From Triplophysa rosa (lineage: Eukaryota; Chordata; Actinopteri; Cypriniformes; Nemacheilidae): a stretch of 64,000 nucleotides of DNA. A model generated the notes under the pieces. It made no database searches and was not told where the DNA came from. It saw nothing but the letters and a program-made list of their open reading frames with translations. Location: assembly GCF_024868665.1 (NCBI RefSeq), contig NC_079897.1:7113240-7177239 (forward strand), written 5' to 3'. Positions 19,997 to 32,199 of the stretch are shown here, in pieces (the first letter of the stretch is position 1; each line of letters starts with the position of its first letter). The position numbers and the translations under genes are program-made.

Positions 19997-22900
19997 GAAC
20001 ACAATCATTACCATAGTAACTCTGTCTGATCAAAGCAACATTCCAGGGTTATTATATTAATTATATTAAGTATATTCTACTCCTGAGCAAATGCTCTACT
20101 TGTCTGAAAAATGGTAACCACTAATATAACAAAAACTCTCTAAAATAACAACACAACAGAATAGCAAACATTAAGAAGTCTCCTGCTGTTCTCATCTTAA
20201 ATAAAATGCATAAAACTTTATTTTGACATTTGCACGTGCTATAGGAGGAAAAAATGTTATAGGAAATCTAGCAATGTTGCTATGACTCAACACAAATGAT
20301 TCATGCAAACCTAACTTGAATAGATCAAGTTGTATAAACATGATGTATTCCCATTACTGAAAGTAATTTTCAAAGTTGAATTGATACATGCTATAATGAA
20401 ACTGTTTCAACTCAACTATTTTAAGTAGAATCATAAAATAGATTTGTTTAAAATAAAAACTATTTTCTTCATACGTACAAGTGCAAATATATCACATATT
20501 AAGGGTAGAGTTCTTCTAATGTTGTCCAAGGGGAATGTAATTTGATTTTAGCCAAATGAAATAAGAAAGGTTAAAAATAGAAACAATTATTTTCAAATTG
20601 ACCAATGTGAAAATGCACTCTAAATAAATATATAAATATAAATAACACTTTTGTTTTAAAAAAAGCTGTAGAACTACAAATCTGTACACAAAAACAACAA
20701 AGGCAAAGCACAATGGTGTGTGGTAAAAGGGCTCTGCTCAAGGATAAAAAGGTTTAGTTGTTCTTACCTTTGCTAATATTTTATACATTTAATATTTCAC
20801 TAAAATAACTATGTAGAAAAATAAGATTCATACACAACGAGGTAGCACAAATGTTGCAGCTGTAAGTAGATGTGAAACATCCTTGACCTGAATCCTACCG
20901 CTTTATCTGGGTCAGGGGTTCAACTTTAAGTGAAATACACATACTGGTAAATGTATACCTTCAACATACTGTGTGTCATTTTGGATCAAAACGTAAAGTA
21001 AATGAGAAACAAGACCACAGCAAAGTGTGCTGACTTTTTTAATGACTTCCTTTAAACTTGTGCATCAATTTTAGACAGTAAACTGTGTGCACTTATTTTG
21101 TTTTCACAATATGGTCGAAATTAGTTTTGTTTCTGAAAAAAAATCATTAAATACATCTTATCCATTTTAAACCATTTACACACAACGTCTCAGTACTGAG
21201 TACTAGCAGTCTATTAGAAATTGGGGCATCAAATAAGAAGCAATATTAGTAGTCAACTTTGTATATATGTATACATCACATTTCTGGATCAAGTTTATCA
21301 TTTCTAGTTATCTCAAGTAAAAATATCTTTCTTTAAATAAGTTTCCTTTAACATGATAAAAATAGGATCTGTCCAAAATGTGTCACATCAACACATCCAG
21401 GCATGCTCAGCACTTGCCCCTCCTATGTGGACGTCAGTGTGCTCTGTCCACGTCAGGTATCGATCATCGACCCTGTGATATGAGCCTGGATGTCTTCAGT
21501 CACATGGGGCGTGTGGAAATGCATCGGTCCCAGGGGGGATTTCACAGGGTGGCCACCCTCGTATCGAGAGAGAGATGTCAATGATTGATTTGTGTTGATA
21601 AAAATTATTACAAAATGTTGATATTCTTTAATTGTACAAAACACCTTATTTTTATAGAAATCTTACATTTGCACAAGTTTATATGAGGACTCTGTTTCAG
21701 AAATCAAATTCACAAAAGTACAAACATGTAATGTCACATTCAAATGAATCTATTTGATATAAAAAAAACTGCCATAAAATTTTAATGAATAACTGTGTGT
21801 ATCTGCAGTCACTGTGGCCATCATTGAAACAAATGTGAATGCTTTGATAATATATTGCAATACTTTTGCAAGAGTAATGTTGATTTATCCAGGTTTTGGA
21901 GAGTATTCTTACAAAATATGTCAAGAAAATGTAAGGTTCACATTTTACCTCAAAAATCTAATGAAAAAAAAAGATTTATATGTTGTTAAAAAAAACTGAA
22001 GCCCTATAATTTAAGGACTTCAGATTCACTGGATCATTTTCATGAGAAACAAATAAACAAATCTATCCCAAATCTGTATTTATGTAACATATTTAACCTA
22101 ATTTATTGAAACCTATTTTTTTCATTTTGTAAAAAATATGTTTTTATTGTGTTAGTAGGTGAATTTTTTTGTTATTATTACTTAATCAAAACCACCCGAC
22201 TGCAGTTTGATTGATATTACTTGTCACTGTCATCTCATTTACTGTGACCTATTAAAGATATCTCATTTAAATAATCCTTGGTTAATTGTTATGATACATA
22301 TTTTTATAATTTATTGTTATAAATGTACTGAAATTAGAAAATTAAGCATATTAAAATGGGCCTCATTTTTTCTCTTTAGATTTTGGGGTAAACTGTGTAC
22401 CAGACAAGTTATTTTGCAGTAGAACTCCTTCACTACATGTTACTTGAAGAATAAACAAAAGAATAGACATTTTCTGGCCTAACAAGGTGTTAGTACTTTA
22501 AAATGCAAGCAAATTAAAGTCATATATTGCCTGTTGTCCTGTGAGTCTAGGTGAGAAACACGGTTAATGGTTTCAGTGATATTGCTGTACCGCCTCAGTA
22601 AAGATTGTTGCAGACTGATTGTATCAGAGAGGTTCTGCACTGTCTGTGTATGTAGTTTTGCTCCCAAAAGTTGCACAAGTACTGTTTGTATTAAACATTG
22701 TTCTTTCTCTTGACCCTGCAAGTCTCTGTGTTCTTTCTAATGGACTTGTCTGCTCTGCGGGCAGACAACAGCCAAGTATGTCATCAAACCAAATAGAATA
22801 TGAACATAATAAGCAAACAAACCACCTTCTGGCAAACACTGTATATTTGGATCCCACTGCATTAGCTGTGTGTATTTCCTGCGAAAAGTTACCCTGAACG

Positions 22901-22999
22901 CTGACACCCATCAGTCTCGGCTCTGGTGGTGATCTGGTGCGATGAGGTAACTAAAATTTTGTCCAAATTCAAGTTATTTCCACAGGAAATATGTTTCAG
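19997..22999. other. Intergenic DNA / far 3' region of grik2
   Basis: AT-rich, no ORF supported. About 20040-20480 resembles the interior of the fold-back element at 27056. A GC-richer island at 21378-21590 was not identified. Part of the right end may be transcribed as grik2 3' UTR; no polyadenylation site was fixed. Confidence 0.4.
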
Positions 23000-23142
23000 T
23001 TTCTGTTGTTGTTTTCCGTAACTAATTGTTTGAAATGAAATGCTTCCCCTCCCCGTATAGAAAATGACTTCTTCCCCAACCGAATTTCTCCCCCGTTATT
23101 TTTTCTCCTCCAAGCTCCAGAAAGAGCAAGCTGGTGTCCGTT

Positions 23143-23307
23143 TTAGGCCATGGTCTCTTTGCCTGGTAATCTGCGGTCATTGAAGGTATGCATGTTGATA
23201 ACTTCATCTGTTTTGACTATGACGGGTGGTTGCGGCTTGTGTTTGAGTCGTTGCTGGCACTTGAGAGAAACCCGTAGCTCATCCACCATGGCACTGCAGA
23301 AGGACCT
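23143..23307 (-). CDS. grik2: grik2 last coding exon: GluK2 cytoplasmic tail
   Basis: Short minus-strand exon. It follows an acceptor (TCTTTACAG, plus strand 23308-23316), starts with a complete codon (AGG) and runs 54 codons to TAA at 23143-23145. The peptide begins [18 protein letters not shown] and ends [12 protein letters not shown]. It equals GluK2 residues 855-908 without gaps. The ETMA end is the PDZ-binding motif that docks PSD-95, GRIP and PICK1 proteins at synapses. S868 (in RVSLK) is a known PKC target; K886 is the known SUMO acceptor, here in VKTDE instead of mammalian VKTEE. This tail separates GluK2 from GluK1. The 3' UTR follows toward lower coordinates. Confidence 0.95.
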   Translation of the reverse strand, partial: RSFCSAMVDELRVSLKCQQRLKHKPQPPVIVKTDEVINMHTFNDRRLPGKETMA

Positions 23308-24130
23308 CTGTAAAGACAGAAACAGAAAAAGGTAAACCTAAAAAGGTTTAGAACCCCTGTAAATACACATACTGACACTTGCAATTCCTGTGAAGGTGAA
23401 CGACGGGGTCAGTGGGGGCTGTAAAGGTGGTGGGGTGATGGGGTGTAGGGGGTAAAAGATAAGAGTGGAGAAGGAAAGTAATGAGTATGCTCCTGTCCAT
23501 CTGGATGCACAACGCAGGCATCATAACTCCACAGCAGATTTCACTGCTTCCTCCTGCCAGGATGCTGCATGATTTATTAATGCAGATTCAAATCCTGTAT
23601 AGCTGCATGGTCAATTAAACACACCCCTACTTTCCAACAAGAAACAAATGGTGATATTTTCAACTGCATGATAGTGAGGCAGACAAACATGTGATTGCCA
23701 TCTCTGCTTTTCTCTTGGCAAATAATGCATACGCATTATTTAACAACCTCGTTCTTTACAGTTTAATGACATGCATGATTGTAATTTAAATTCAAAGTAT
23801 ACAGTGAACTATTAAATAAATAAAATGATTTATATTAATGTTTATAATTATATTGTGATTACATTGAGGTGGAATCAAATTAGCTTAAAATTAATTAACT
23901 GTTAGTGTTTTTATCTAGACATTTGTGAAAAGGGTGTTAAAATAAAAGGTGCTTTTTAGGCATTCACATCAGAGTGGTCTTACCCAAAGATCAGCTTTCT
24001 TCATAGCACCATCCTCCACAATAGCCAATATAGGAACATTAACAACTAGCTTATTACAAGCGCCTACATTACCCCTAATATAATTATATTTCTGTGCACA
24101 AGATTATTAGCTCATTTAGAAACTATGGGA

Positions 24131-24296
24131 CAGGGGTGTCCAATCCTGCTCTTGGAGATCTACTGTCCGAGCCAATTAAATACACGTGCCTGATACATTT
24201 CAAGTAATTTTGAAGACCTTTATTAGCCATTTTAGGTGTGTTTGAGCTGAACTCTGGAGGACGGTAGCTCTCCAATAGCAGAATTTGCCCTCCCTG
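24131..24296. mobile_element. hAT-type MITE (diverged)
   Basis: About 166 bp. The left end CAGGGGTGTCCAATCCTGCT pairs with the reverse complement of the right end CAGGGAGGGCAAATTCTGCT over about 40 nt with mismatches. Flanking octamers CTATGGGA and CTAGAGAC are only partly alike, so the target duplication has decayed. Distantly like the MITE at 37640. Confidence 0.55.
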
Positions 24297-24803
24297 CTAG
24301 AGACAACTGCTAAAGAGATTCTTAAAATACCTCAGTTGTTTCTACTAGATATCAGTGAAATTAATTGAAGTGAAAATGGAGACCTATGCTAAAGCTTGTT
24401 GCTTCTAATATTACGTTTCTATATCACATTATATTTACATTTCTCCGGCAAACATTGTTTTTAATGCACCACTAAGACCAGCGGAGACACACTATTTTAA
24501 TTCGCCAGACTTTAAACGCACATATACGCCAACCAAGGGTATTAAAAAGCACTTTTGGCATATAACTGTTTATGTGTGCTCAGGCAAATTGTGATTCTTT
24601 ACAAAGCAGCATCGCCCTCCACTGGCCTGGCATGCATAATACAGCGTGCACTAAAAGATGAAATGACAGAAAATTGCATCAACATTGTTTGTGACAAACA
24701 AATCTTAGAACAGTGTCTCTTGATTTCATATATTTATTAATGTAGCAGACACTTTTTATCATAGCTGACTAACAAACGCAGCACCTCGGTGACACAAAAT
24801 CAA

Positions 24804-25854
24804 ATATCGTCGCTGTCGGGCAGAATCCTCGTATCTCCAAAACCGTTATTTTTCAGGAAGTTAAAAAAACTGCATATTTTTTGAGTTATTAAACATTGTA
24901 TCTTTAAAGTTGGTATTATACCTTATATTGTTATCATATACTGTTGTGGGCCAACATTAACACAACATTTCCCCAAAACCATGTTTAATCGGAGATACAA
25001 GGTTTATAAATTGGGAGCAGGGAGATACGAGATTACGCTGTCATTGATAAGAATGGTACGGACACAGACATCGCTGCTGCCAGCAGTGTTCATCAAAGTC
25101 TGCGGTCGCGTTGAGCATTTTGACAAGAGACGAGGCTTTAAGAGCTAATGAAAGCTAATGATTGTGGTTACATACATCTTCCTAAACTCCATTATAAACG
25201 TTAGAGCTATGAGTGATGCAATACCAAAATAAAACTTTAAACAGGCTGTCTAATATAGGCGGAAATTTATCTGCACGCAAATAAAGTCAGCGGTCGCGTT
25301 GAGCCTCTTGACAAGAGAAAAGGCTTCAATTGTTAACCAAAGCTAACGACTGTGGTTACATACATCTTCCTAAACTCTATTTTAAAGGTTTAAGAACTAT
25401 AAGTGATGTAATACAAAAAACGATGAGCTGACTAGGCTGTCTAATAGGCGGAAATTAGCAGAATCTGCTCGCAAATTTACCTTCGTGGCTCACGGACTTC
25501 CTTCTGCACCGAAGCATTACAGCTATCTATTTTTAACAAAACAGACCTACTCAAATGTATCTAACCTAACTATTTTCACTCATTATTGTCTAAAAAACTT
25601 TCAATCAGGAGACGTAATGCCGAGAAGCTCCCGCGGAGTGAAGAAGAGATGGAGTTACGAGACTTCTCAGACAGCTGAAGTGTCCAATGGAGTTAACAGA
25701 TTTGCTCTCAAGATATTTTCAACACTTTAGATTGGTTAATAATTTGTAAAAATAACAGACCCACATGGGGACTGACCAATAGCATCGATTTGTGAAAAAA
25801 TATTTTTTTTCATAAATTTGGACATAGGAGGTTTCCGCCCGACAGCGACGATAT
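24804..25854. mobile_element. DNA transposon with about 30-bp TIR and internal tandem duplication
   Basis: The left end ATATCGTCGCTGTCGGGCAG matches the reverse complement of the right end ATATCGTCGCTGTCGGGCGG, with similarity going on for about 15 nt. A TA at the ends may be the target duplication. The interior contains two adjacent copies of a unit of about 190 bp (25095-25280 and 25287-25480; shared blocks GCGGTCGCGTTGAGC and GTGGTTACATACATCTTCCT). No transposase ORF. Superfamily unknown. Confidence 0.6.
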
Positions 25855-27055
25855 GCAAAACATTTGTATTTATTCTGTTTCTTTCAGATTTGATTCAATG
25901 CCGAACAAGTAGAAAAATCTCACATTAAAAGATGAGTGTGAAGAAACATATCAAACTGTGACTGTTTAGACAAAAATGGGACAAATGGTGAATGATGTGG
26001 CAGGAGCAGGACTTGATAACATATTATTGCCTGGAGTGGGACAGAATTTTGCAGAAGCAGGTGGGAATGACATACGTCCCATGCAGGTCTCTGGTTGGAA
26101 CGTTTCTTAATGGTGCAGTGTCAAAATCACACGATTAGCGACTAGTCAACATCAAGCTTTAAGTGTTGCATTGTCAATTAGTTAATTTCTTTTTGCATCC
26201 CCTATTGTTGATCTTTTGGCTGCGGAGCATGCACTGCTCCTGCCTGGCTCTCTGCGAGGTGCGAGCTCGATAAATTGCCAGTCCCTCTTCTGCTGAGGTA
26301 GAGAGGATGCTATACTCATAGCTTGCATATGGGTATTGTGGAGGCTGTAGAGAAGTGCTCAGGCACCTCTCTACCCTCCCTGGCTTCCCCCTCTCTCTCT
26401 CACTGGAGCATTGAAGCAGGCAAATTTTGAGGATGCACCCTCCTCCCCCAGCCTTCATTTCTTCTCTGATCTGCATGAGAAGGTCTGTAGGTCTGGGAAG
26501 TGCCACACCACAGACCTTAAAGTATGTGAATAGTCAGGGGTAGAAAGATCAGGGATATGGGGTGATGCCCAAGGTGGAGCAGACACTTGCGTATCCATCA
26601 CTGGCGTCATCTCTGAAGGCTCCCACATTGCCAACAAAGCCATGCAGTGCCTCCATCGGGTTCAGCCACAGACGTCTACCAGTGACAGAGAGTGCCAGGG
26701 GATGGCACAATATTTAGCTTTAACGACATGCTTGTTTATTGCTTGCTCGCTCTATCTGGTTCCGCGCCACTGGTTCTGTCATGCGCGAACCAGTGGGCGG
26801 GGCTGGAGAAGTAGTCGTTGATATCCTTTTTGTGGAGGCGGTGTTCAACCTATCTGCATTCCAGAACCTGCCGTTCGCTGGGCCTGGTGTCAATAACACA
26901 TGTAATCTCAGTAACAAGGGCATTTTCAGTTCTGACACTTACATGATGTTCGCGTGAATACGATTCCCTCTTATATAACAAAAGCTTGGGTTAAAATAGT
27001 GATTTTAATTCATCGCCCCTTTAATGTGATATACAAGATTTGACAGAATTGAGCA
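25855..27055. other. Unassigned intron DNA
   Basis: A somewhat GC-richer block at 26180-26950 has open frames but no recognised protein or paired ends. Its segment at 26740-26900 resembles a dispersed fish repeat I could not name. Confidence 0.35.
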
Positions 27056-28406
27056 CACTCAAAAAATGATTCTTTGATGCTGTTCAACTTACATGAACAA
27101 ATCACTTTCATTTAACACGATTGTATAGGTTTCTAGCTCAAACAAAAGAAGCTCTTTGGTTGAACATGATTTAATCATGGACAGTGGTTCCATATGTTTG
27201 AGTCATGTTTTCTTAACATGAAATTAGCATGTAGAGAGAACATGAATGAATCAAGTAAACTCAATGTGAAATGAATAGGTTGCATGAACATGACTGAATC
27301 AAGTAAACCCAAGAAGATAGCCTTCTGCACAACTCTTAAAACAGACGTCACAAAAACTCTTTAAAATGCCAACACAACAGAATACTAAACTCTAATAGCC
27401 TGATAGCAAGCAACCATTAAATCAATGTTAAAAATGATTGATTTGTCAATGTTAATGGCATTGAATCAAAATGTATTTTGCACCCGCAATTCATGTTGAC
27501 AAAATTAAATTTCATCAAAACATTATTATGATCAGTGTTTGCTTTAGTTGGGACCTTGATTCTTTACTTTGTTAAGTCAGTTCCTCCATTCTTCTGTTCT
27601 CTTCCAATGCTTGTGATTTAACAAAAGCACATGTGAAGCATTAAAAAGTGATGTATCACAAGAGGACAGTTATAGTTGTTTGGTTTTATGGTGTGTTATA
27701 AAATGAAGAAGCTGCTTTAAATTTATAGTAAGATTGATGATTGATTGATGTGTTCTGGTCACAAATGCAAAATTTCTGGGGCAAAACAGGCGAAGTTTTT
27801 TTGACACGTTTAAACATCAACAGTCATCATACAAACCTCAACAATGGTGACAATCATCAAACTAATTCAGATAAACAGATCAACTGCAATGCATGCTGGG
27901 AGTCATGAATGAGTTTTGTACTATGATGTTACCCAGCATGCATTGCAGCATGAAGCAGTCTTTTGTTGATTGTCACCATTGTTGAGATTCCTATACTGAT
28001 AATTGATGTCTAATTGATTCAACAATATAATTTTCTTCTATATTATCACATATTGTTAACAATAACACAACAATCTCATGAACAACATATCAACCCCAGT
28101 AACTTCACAATGACAACACTGGATCCTGCTGGACCCTCGTTTTCTTTTCAGCAACAAATATATAACAAGACGATTTCAATAGGCAAAGAACATAGAACAT
28201 TAAAAGACGAATCAAGAGCCCAACTAAAGCAAACACTGATCACAATAATGGTGATTTGTTCTTTTACATGTTAATTTCATGTTGAGGTTATTTGATTCAT
28301 TTATGTTCTTGCTACATTTTCGTTTCATGTTGAGAAAACATGACTCAAACATGTGAAACCACTGTCCATGAATCATGTTAAACCAAATAATATATTTTTT
28401 TGAGTG
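27056..28406. mobile_element. Fold-back element with long inverted repeats and nested palindrome
   Basis: Outer ends CACTCAAAAAA (27056) and TTTTTTGAGTG (28406) are inverted, and similarity extends inward for well over 150 bp: CATGGACAGTGGTTCCATAT and TTTGAGTCATGTTTTCTTAA on the left pair with the reverse complement of about 28310-28380. A second palindrome lies inside: CAACAATGGTGACAATCA (27839-) pairs with TGATTGTCACCATTGTTG (about 27967), and GCAATGCATGCTGGGA pairs with CCCAGCATGCATTGC around a 30-nt loop. No transposase. Non-autonomous DNA transposon, possibly two nested ones. Confidence 0.7.
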
Positions 28407-29362
28407 CAGGTAGGGTCCTGCATCTTCTAACTCACACTGCTTATGCATCATTGTCATTTAATTAGGCACAAAGAGATTACTTATTAATTCTATAATTTTG
28501 AGAATACTATAATTTTCTATGTAATTATATGTATATGTATAATTTTATGGTAAATTTATTTATTTTTCCCATAAAGATTCAAGTTTTTGTTATATAAATA
28601 GTTAAAAGAAACACTGCTGATTATTTAGTCTCTGGATATTTAAACATGACTGATGTTTTGTCATTTACATTTCTTATTTTTTTATGAGTAAGGTTTCTTA
28701 ATGTTTTATGAGTAAGATGTTTTTATTTATTAAACCTGACGGAAGTTAGTAAAGCCACATTAAGTTCAATGTATTTAAATTTTAGACATTTTTTAAGAGT
28801 AAGTTCACTGTATTTCAACTAAACTTTGTCCAGGATACTTGAAAAAAGTAATTGGGTCAATTCTTTAATTCTGAAAACAAAACTTTGTACGTTGAAAATA
28901 CTTGTAATTTTAAATAAACACAACTTAACATAACATAAATATTATTTTAAAAAATATTATTTTTTGCTGTTCTCATGCAATATATTTGTATTCTATGCAT
29001 TATTCTTATTACGCTGATTCATGTCTTATTCACTCTTATTCCAATTGATCACTTCAACATTTTCTAATAAATTTCTAATACATTAAATTGAAAGTTGTTT
29101 CAGCAATGAACTACAGTATTCCTATACCTGTTAGAGAATTGCACTTATAGCAGCGGATAAATATTGTGGGTTCACTCCCCAGAAACACACATACTGATCA
29201 GATGTATAACATAAATGCACTACAAATTGCTTTGGATAAATGCATCTGCTAAAATGCATACAAGATCATACATAAAATAATAAAATAATTTGTGATAATG
29301 AAAGTTATGAAATTCTTCATAATTATCACACCTACATGCCCTTCCAGATCAGCACAGGTATA
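28407..29362. other. Unassigned AT-rich intron DNA
   Basis: Very AT-rich. A short remnant GCTTTGGATAAATGCATCTG near 29230 is a decayed SINE/LINE tail. Nothing else is supported. Confidence 0.4.
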
Positions 29363-29932
29363 CAGTGCCCTACACTAATATTGGCACCCTTGGTAAATAT
29401 GAGCAAAGAAGTCTGTACAAATAAATCTGCTTTGTTTCTCATTTTGATCGTTTATTTAAAAACATCTAAAATTCCAACATTTCATTCAAGTAAAACAATT
29501 TGAAGTGGGGGAAAAAACACCAAGGTGACTAGAAACATGATGTTGTCCAGTCATGACTTCTTGTTGCACAGGAGAATAATATTAAGTAACACAAAGCCCA
29601 AACCCCTTTAATCATTCATCACGATGGGTAAAACCAAAAAATATAGTTCTGATGTGCAGAAAAAGATTGTTGAGCTACACAAAATAGTAAGTGGATTTAA
29701 AAGGAAATGGTTGAAACAATAAAAATTCCCATTTCCAACATCAGGGCAATAATTAAGAAGTTTTAATGGACTGGAGATGTGGCAAATCTGCCTGAAAGAG
29801 AATGTGTGTCTATGTTGTCTTAATGCATGGCAAAGATAATATTTTGAGTGGCTAAAGACTTTTCAAAGATCACAGATGGAGAATAGCACAAATTAGTTGA
29901 AATTTAGTGTCAGAAAAAAAAAAAAAAAGGAA
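29363..29932 (+). pseudogene. Tc1-like transposon, left half (decayed transposase)
   Basis: The left TIR starts CAGTGCCCTACACTAATATT after TATA (29359-29362). The transposase start is at about 29624 with MGKTKKYSSDVQKKIVELHK, the N-terminal DNA-binding helix region, quickly followed by a stop in the next domain. About 29860-29910 still resembles the later transposase segment. The copy is cut at 29932 by DIRS copy E; its other part resumes at 33245. Confidence 0.75.
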
Positions 29933-30099
29933 AACGTCTCGGTTACAACTGTAACCTCGAGGTTGCTCTCGAGTCTCTCCTGTAGGAAGGCCAACGCTGA
30001 CCCAATCGGGCAACTCCGTGGGTTCTCCCCTCGAGAAGAACACCAGGAAGAGAAGAGACACCACTTATTAGCATATACATGCTTAATGGCGGGGGCTCT

Positions 30100-31870
30100 A
30101 GCCTGCTGGACGGTCTCTGCCGGCGGCAAGCCACTCAAGATCTCCTCGTCTGACGCGGAGATTCCAGAGGCCTGGCTTGGAGTGCCACACCGTATCCTTC
30201 CCCTGCGACAGAAGGTCCTTCTTCAGGGGAATCAGCCAGGGGGGAACTGTCATAAGAGCCACCAGGTTTGAGAACCAGGTCTCATTAGGCCAGTCCCTCT
30301 TCCCTGACCTTGCCAGCTGTGTGCTAAGGCATCCATGCCGAGGGGTCCCTCGGTCAGGGAGTACCAAAGCGGGCAATTGGTGGAGTCCGGGGAGGCAAAC
30401 AGGTCCACCTATGCTTGGCCGAACCGCTCCCATATGAGCCGGACTGCGCGGGGATGGAGTCGCCTGGTTCAGGTCGCCTGGGATGAAGGTGGCTTGCAGG
30501 GACTTGATCACCTGCTGACTCCAGAGGAGGCGTCAGGTGAGTCGTGACATCTGTCGTGAGCGAATGCCGCCTTGGTGATTGATGTACGCCATGACAGTCA
30601 TGCTGTCTGACCGGACCAGCACGTGTTTGTCCTGCACGAGTTGTAACCTCCTCAATGCCCAGAGGACAGCCAACAGCTCTAGGCATTGATGTGCCACCGC
30701 AGCCGGGGACCCGTCCACTGCCCCGATACTGCGTGCCCGATGCTCCCCTGCAGGGAGGCGTCTGTCATAACCACAACGCGCCTCGAAACCTGCCCGAGTT
30801 GAACCCCCGCTCAGAGAAAGGCCAAGTCTGACCAAGGGGTGAGGGTGCGAAGGCAATGAGGCGTCACCGCAATGCGCCTGGAGCCGGTGTGCCACACCCT
30901 CCAAGGAACACGACTCTAAAGCCAGTGCTGAAGTGGTCGCATGTGCATCAACCCGAGAGGGATAACCCCTGTCGAGGACGCCATGTGCCCCAGGAGTCTC
31001 TGAAAATGTTTCAGCGGGACCGCTGATGTCCGTCTGAAATGTTTCAGGCAGTTTAGCACTGACTGTGCATGCTCGCTGTTGAGACGCGCTGACATACGGA
31101 CAGAGTCTAGTTCCATACCGATATAAGAGGAGCTCTGAGCTGGGGAGAGCTTGCTCTTCTCTCGGTTGACCTGAAGGCCCAGACGGTCTAGGTGCTGGAG
31201 CACAAAGTCCCTGTGCGTACACAACATATCTCGCGAGTGAGCCAAAATAAGCCAGTCGCTGAGATAATTGAGTATCCGCATGCCTTCCTCCCTGAGGGGA
31301 GCTAAGGCAGCCTCAACGAGTTTGGTAAAAACCCGGGGAGACAAGGCCAGACCGAAGGGCATGACCTTGTACTGATACGCTCGACCGCAGGAACGCCCGG
31401 TGTCGAGGGAGGATGGAGACGTGGAAGTACGTGTCCTTCATTTCGATTGCCACGAACCAGTCTTGGTGACGAACCTACTCCATGATGCACTTCTGCATCA
31501 GCATCCTGAACAGTAGCTTGTGTAGGTGCTTGTTCAGGGAGCGCAGATCGAGAATGGGGCGCAGTCCCCCACCTTTCTTGAGCACTGTGAAGTACGGGCT
31601 GTAAAACCCGGAAGACATCTCAGTTAGAGGGACGGGTTCGATTGCACCTTTCGCCAGAAGGGCGGCAACCTTGTCCCGAAGCCCGGGAGCTTTCTTCCCT
31701 CGAACCGATGTGTGGAGAATGCCCCGAAACCTGGGCGGGTGCCTGGCAAACTGGATCACATAACCGAGACGGATCGTCCTCTCTAGCCAGGGTGATGGGC
31801 TGGTGCGCTCCTGCCAAGCGCCCAAGTACCGTGACAGCAGAACGATCTGCTTCATCGTGCCGTGGGGGGT
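30100..31870 (-). pseudogene. DIRS Pol pseudogene (RT-RNase H), copy E
   Basis: RT: AALLAKGAIEPVPLTEMSSG, LKKGGGLRPILDLRSLNKHL, QDWFVAIEMKD, VMPFGLALSPRVFTKLVEAA. The catalytic box reads NYLSDWLILAHS: the first Asp of the usual Tyr-x-Asp-Asp is Ser, so polymerase activity is expected to be lost. RNase H keeps HQCLELLAVLWALRRL and VLVRSDSMTVMAYINHQ, but the DALSR end is deleted. Several frameshifts, e.g. near 31385 and 31490. Confidence 0.75.
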
Positions 31871-32199
31871 GGTTCGGTGGCTGACAGAGTGGTCAATGAC
31901 CCCGACCCCGCCGGCAATGACCTGGCCGGGGGGGTCGGGCCCGCTGTTACTCTCAATCCCCCTGGCTCATCCCGTCAGGGCCGCTCAGTCTCCTAGGTGG
32001 GTTCCCAACGGGGTAGAAGCCCTCTCCCACGGGGCTCTGCATCTCTGACGGGCCGTCGCATGGAGGGACCCAGTACCAGAGGGGCCACCACGGGGGGACA
32101 GGACTGCTGGGGGGCAGGCTGCGCTCGGGACCTCGACGACCGACAGGTGGCCGGGTCACAACGGAACAGTCTGCTTCTTCACTACAGAGAACTTCCATG

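Noticed and set aside
26174..26950. Possible exon or gene in a GC-richer block of the terminal intron
   Set aside because: Frames lack known domains, and grik2 exons on both sides join in phase without it.
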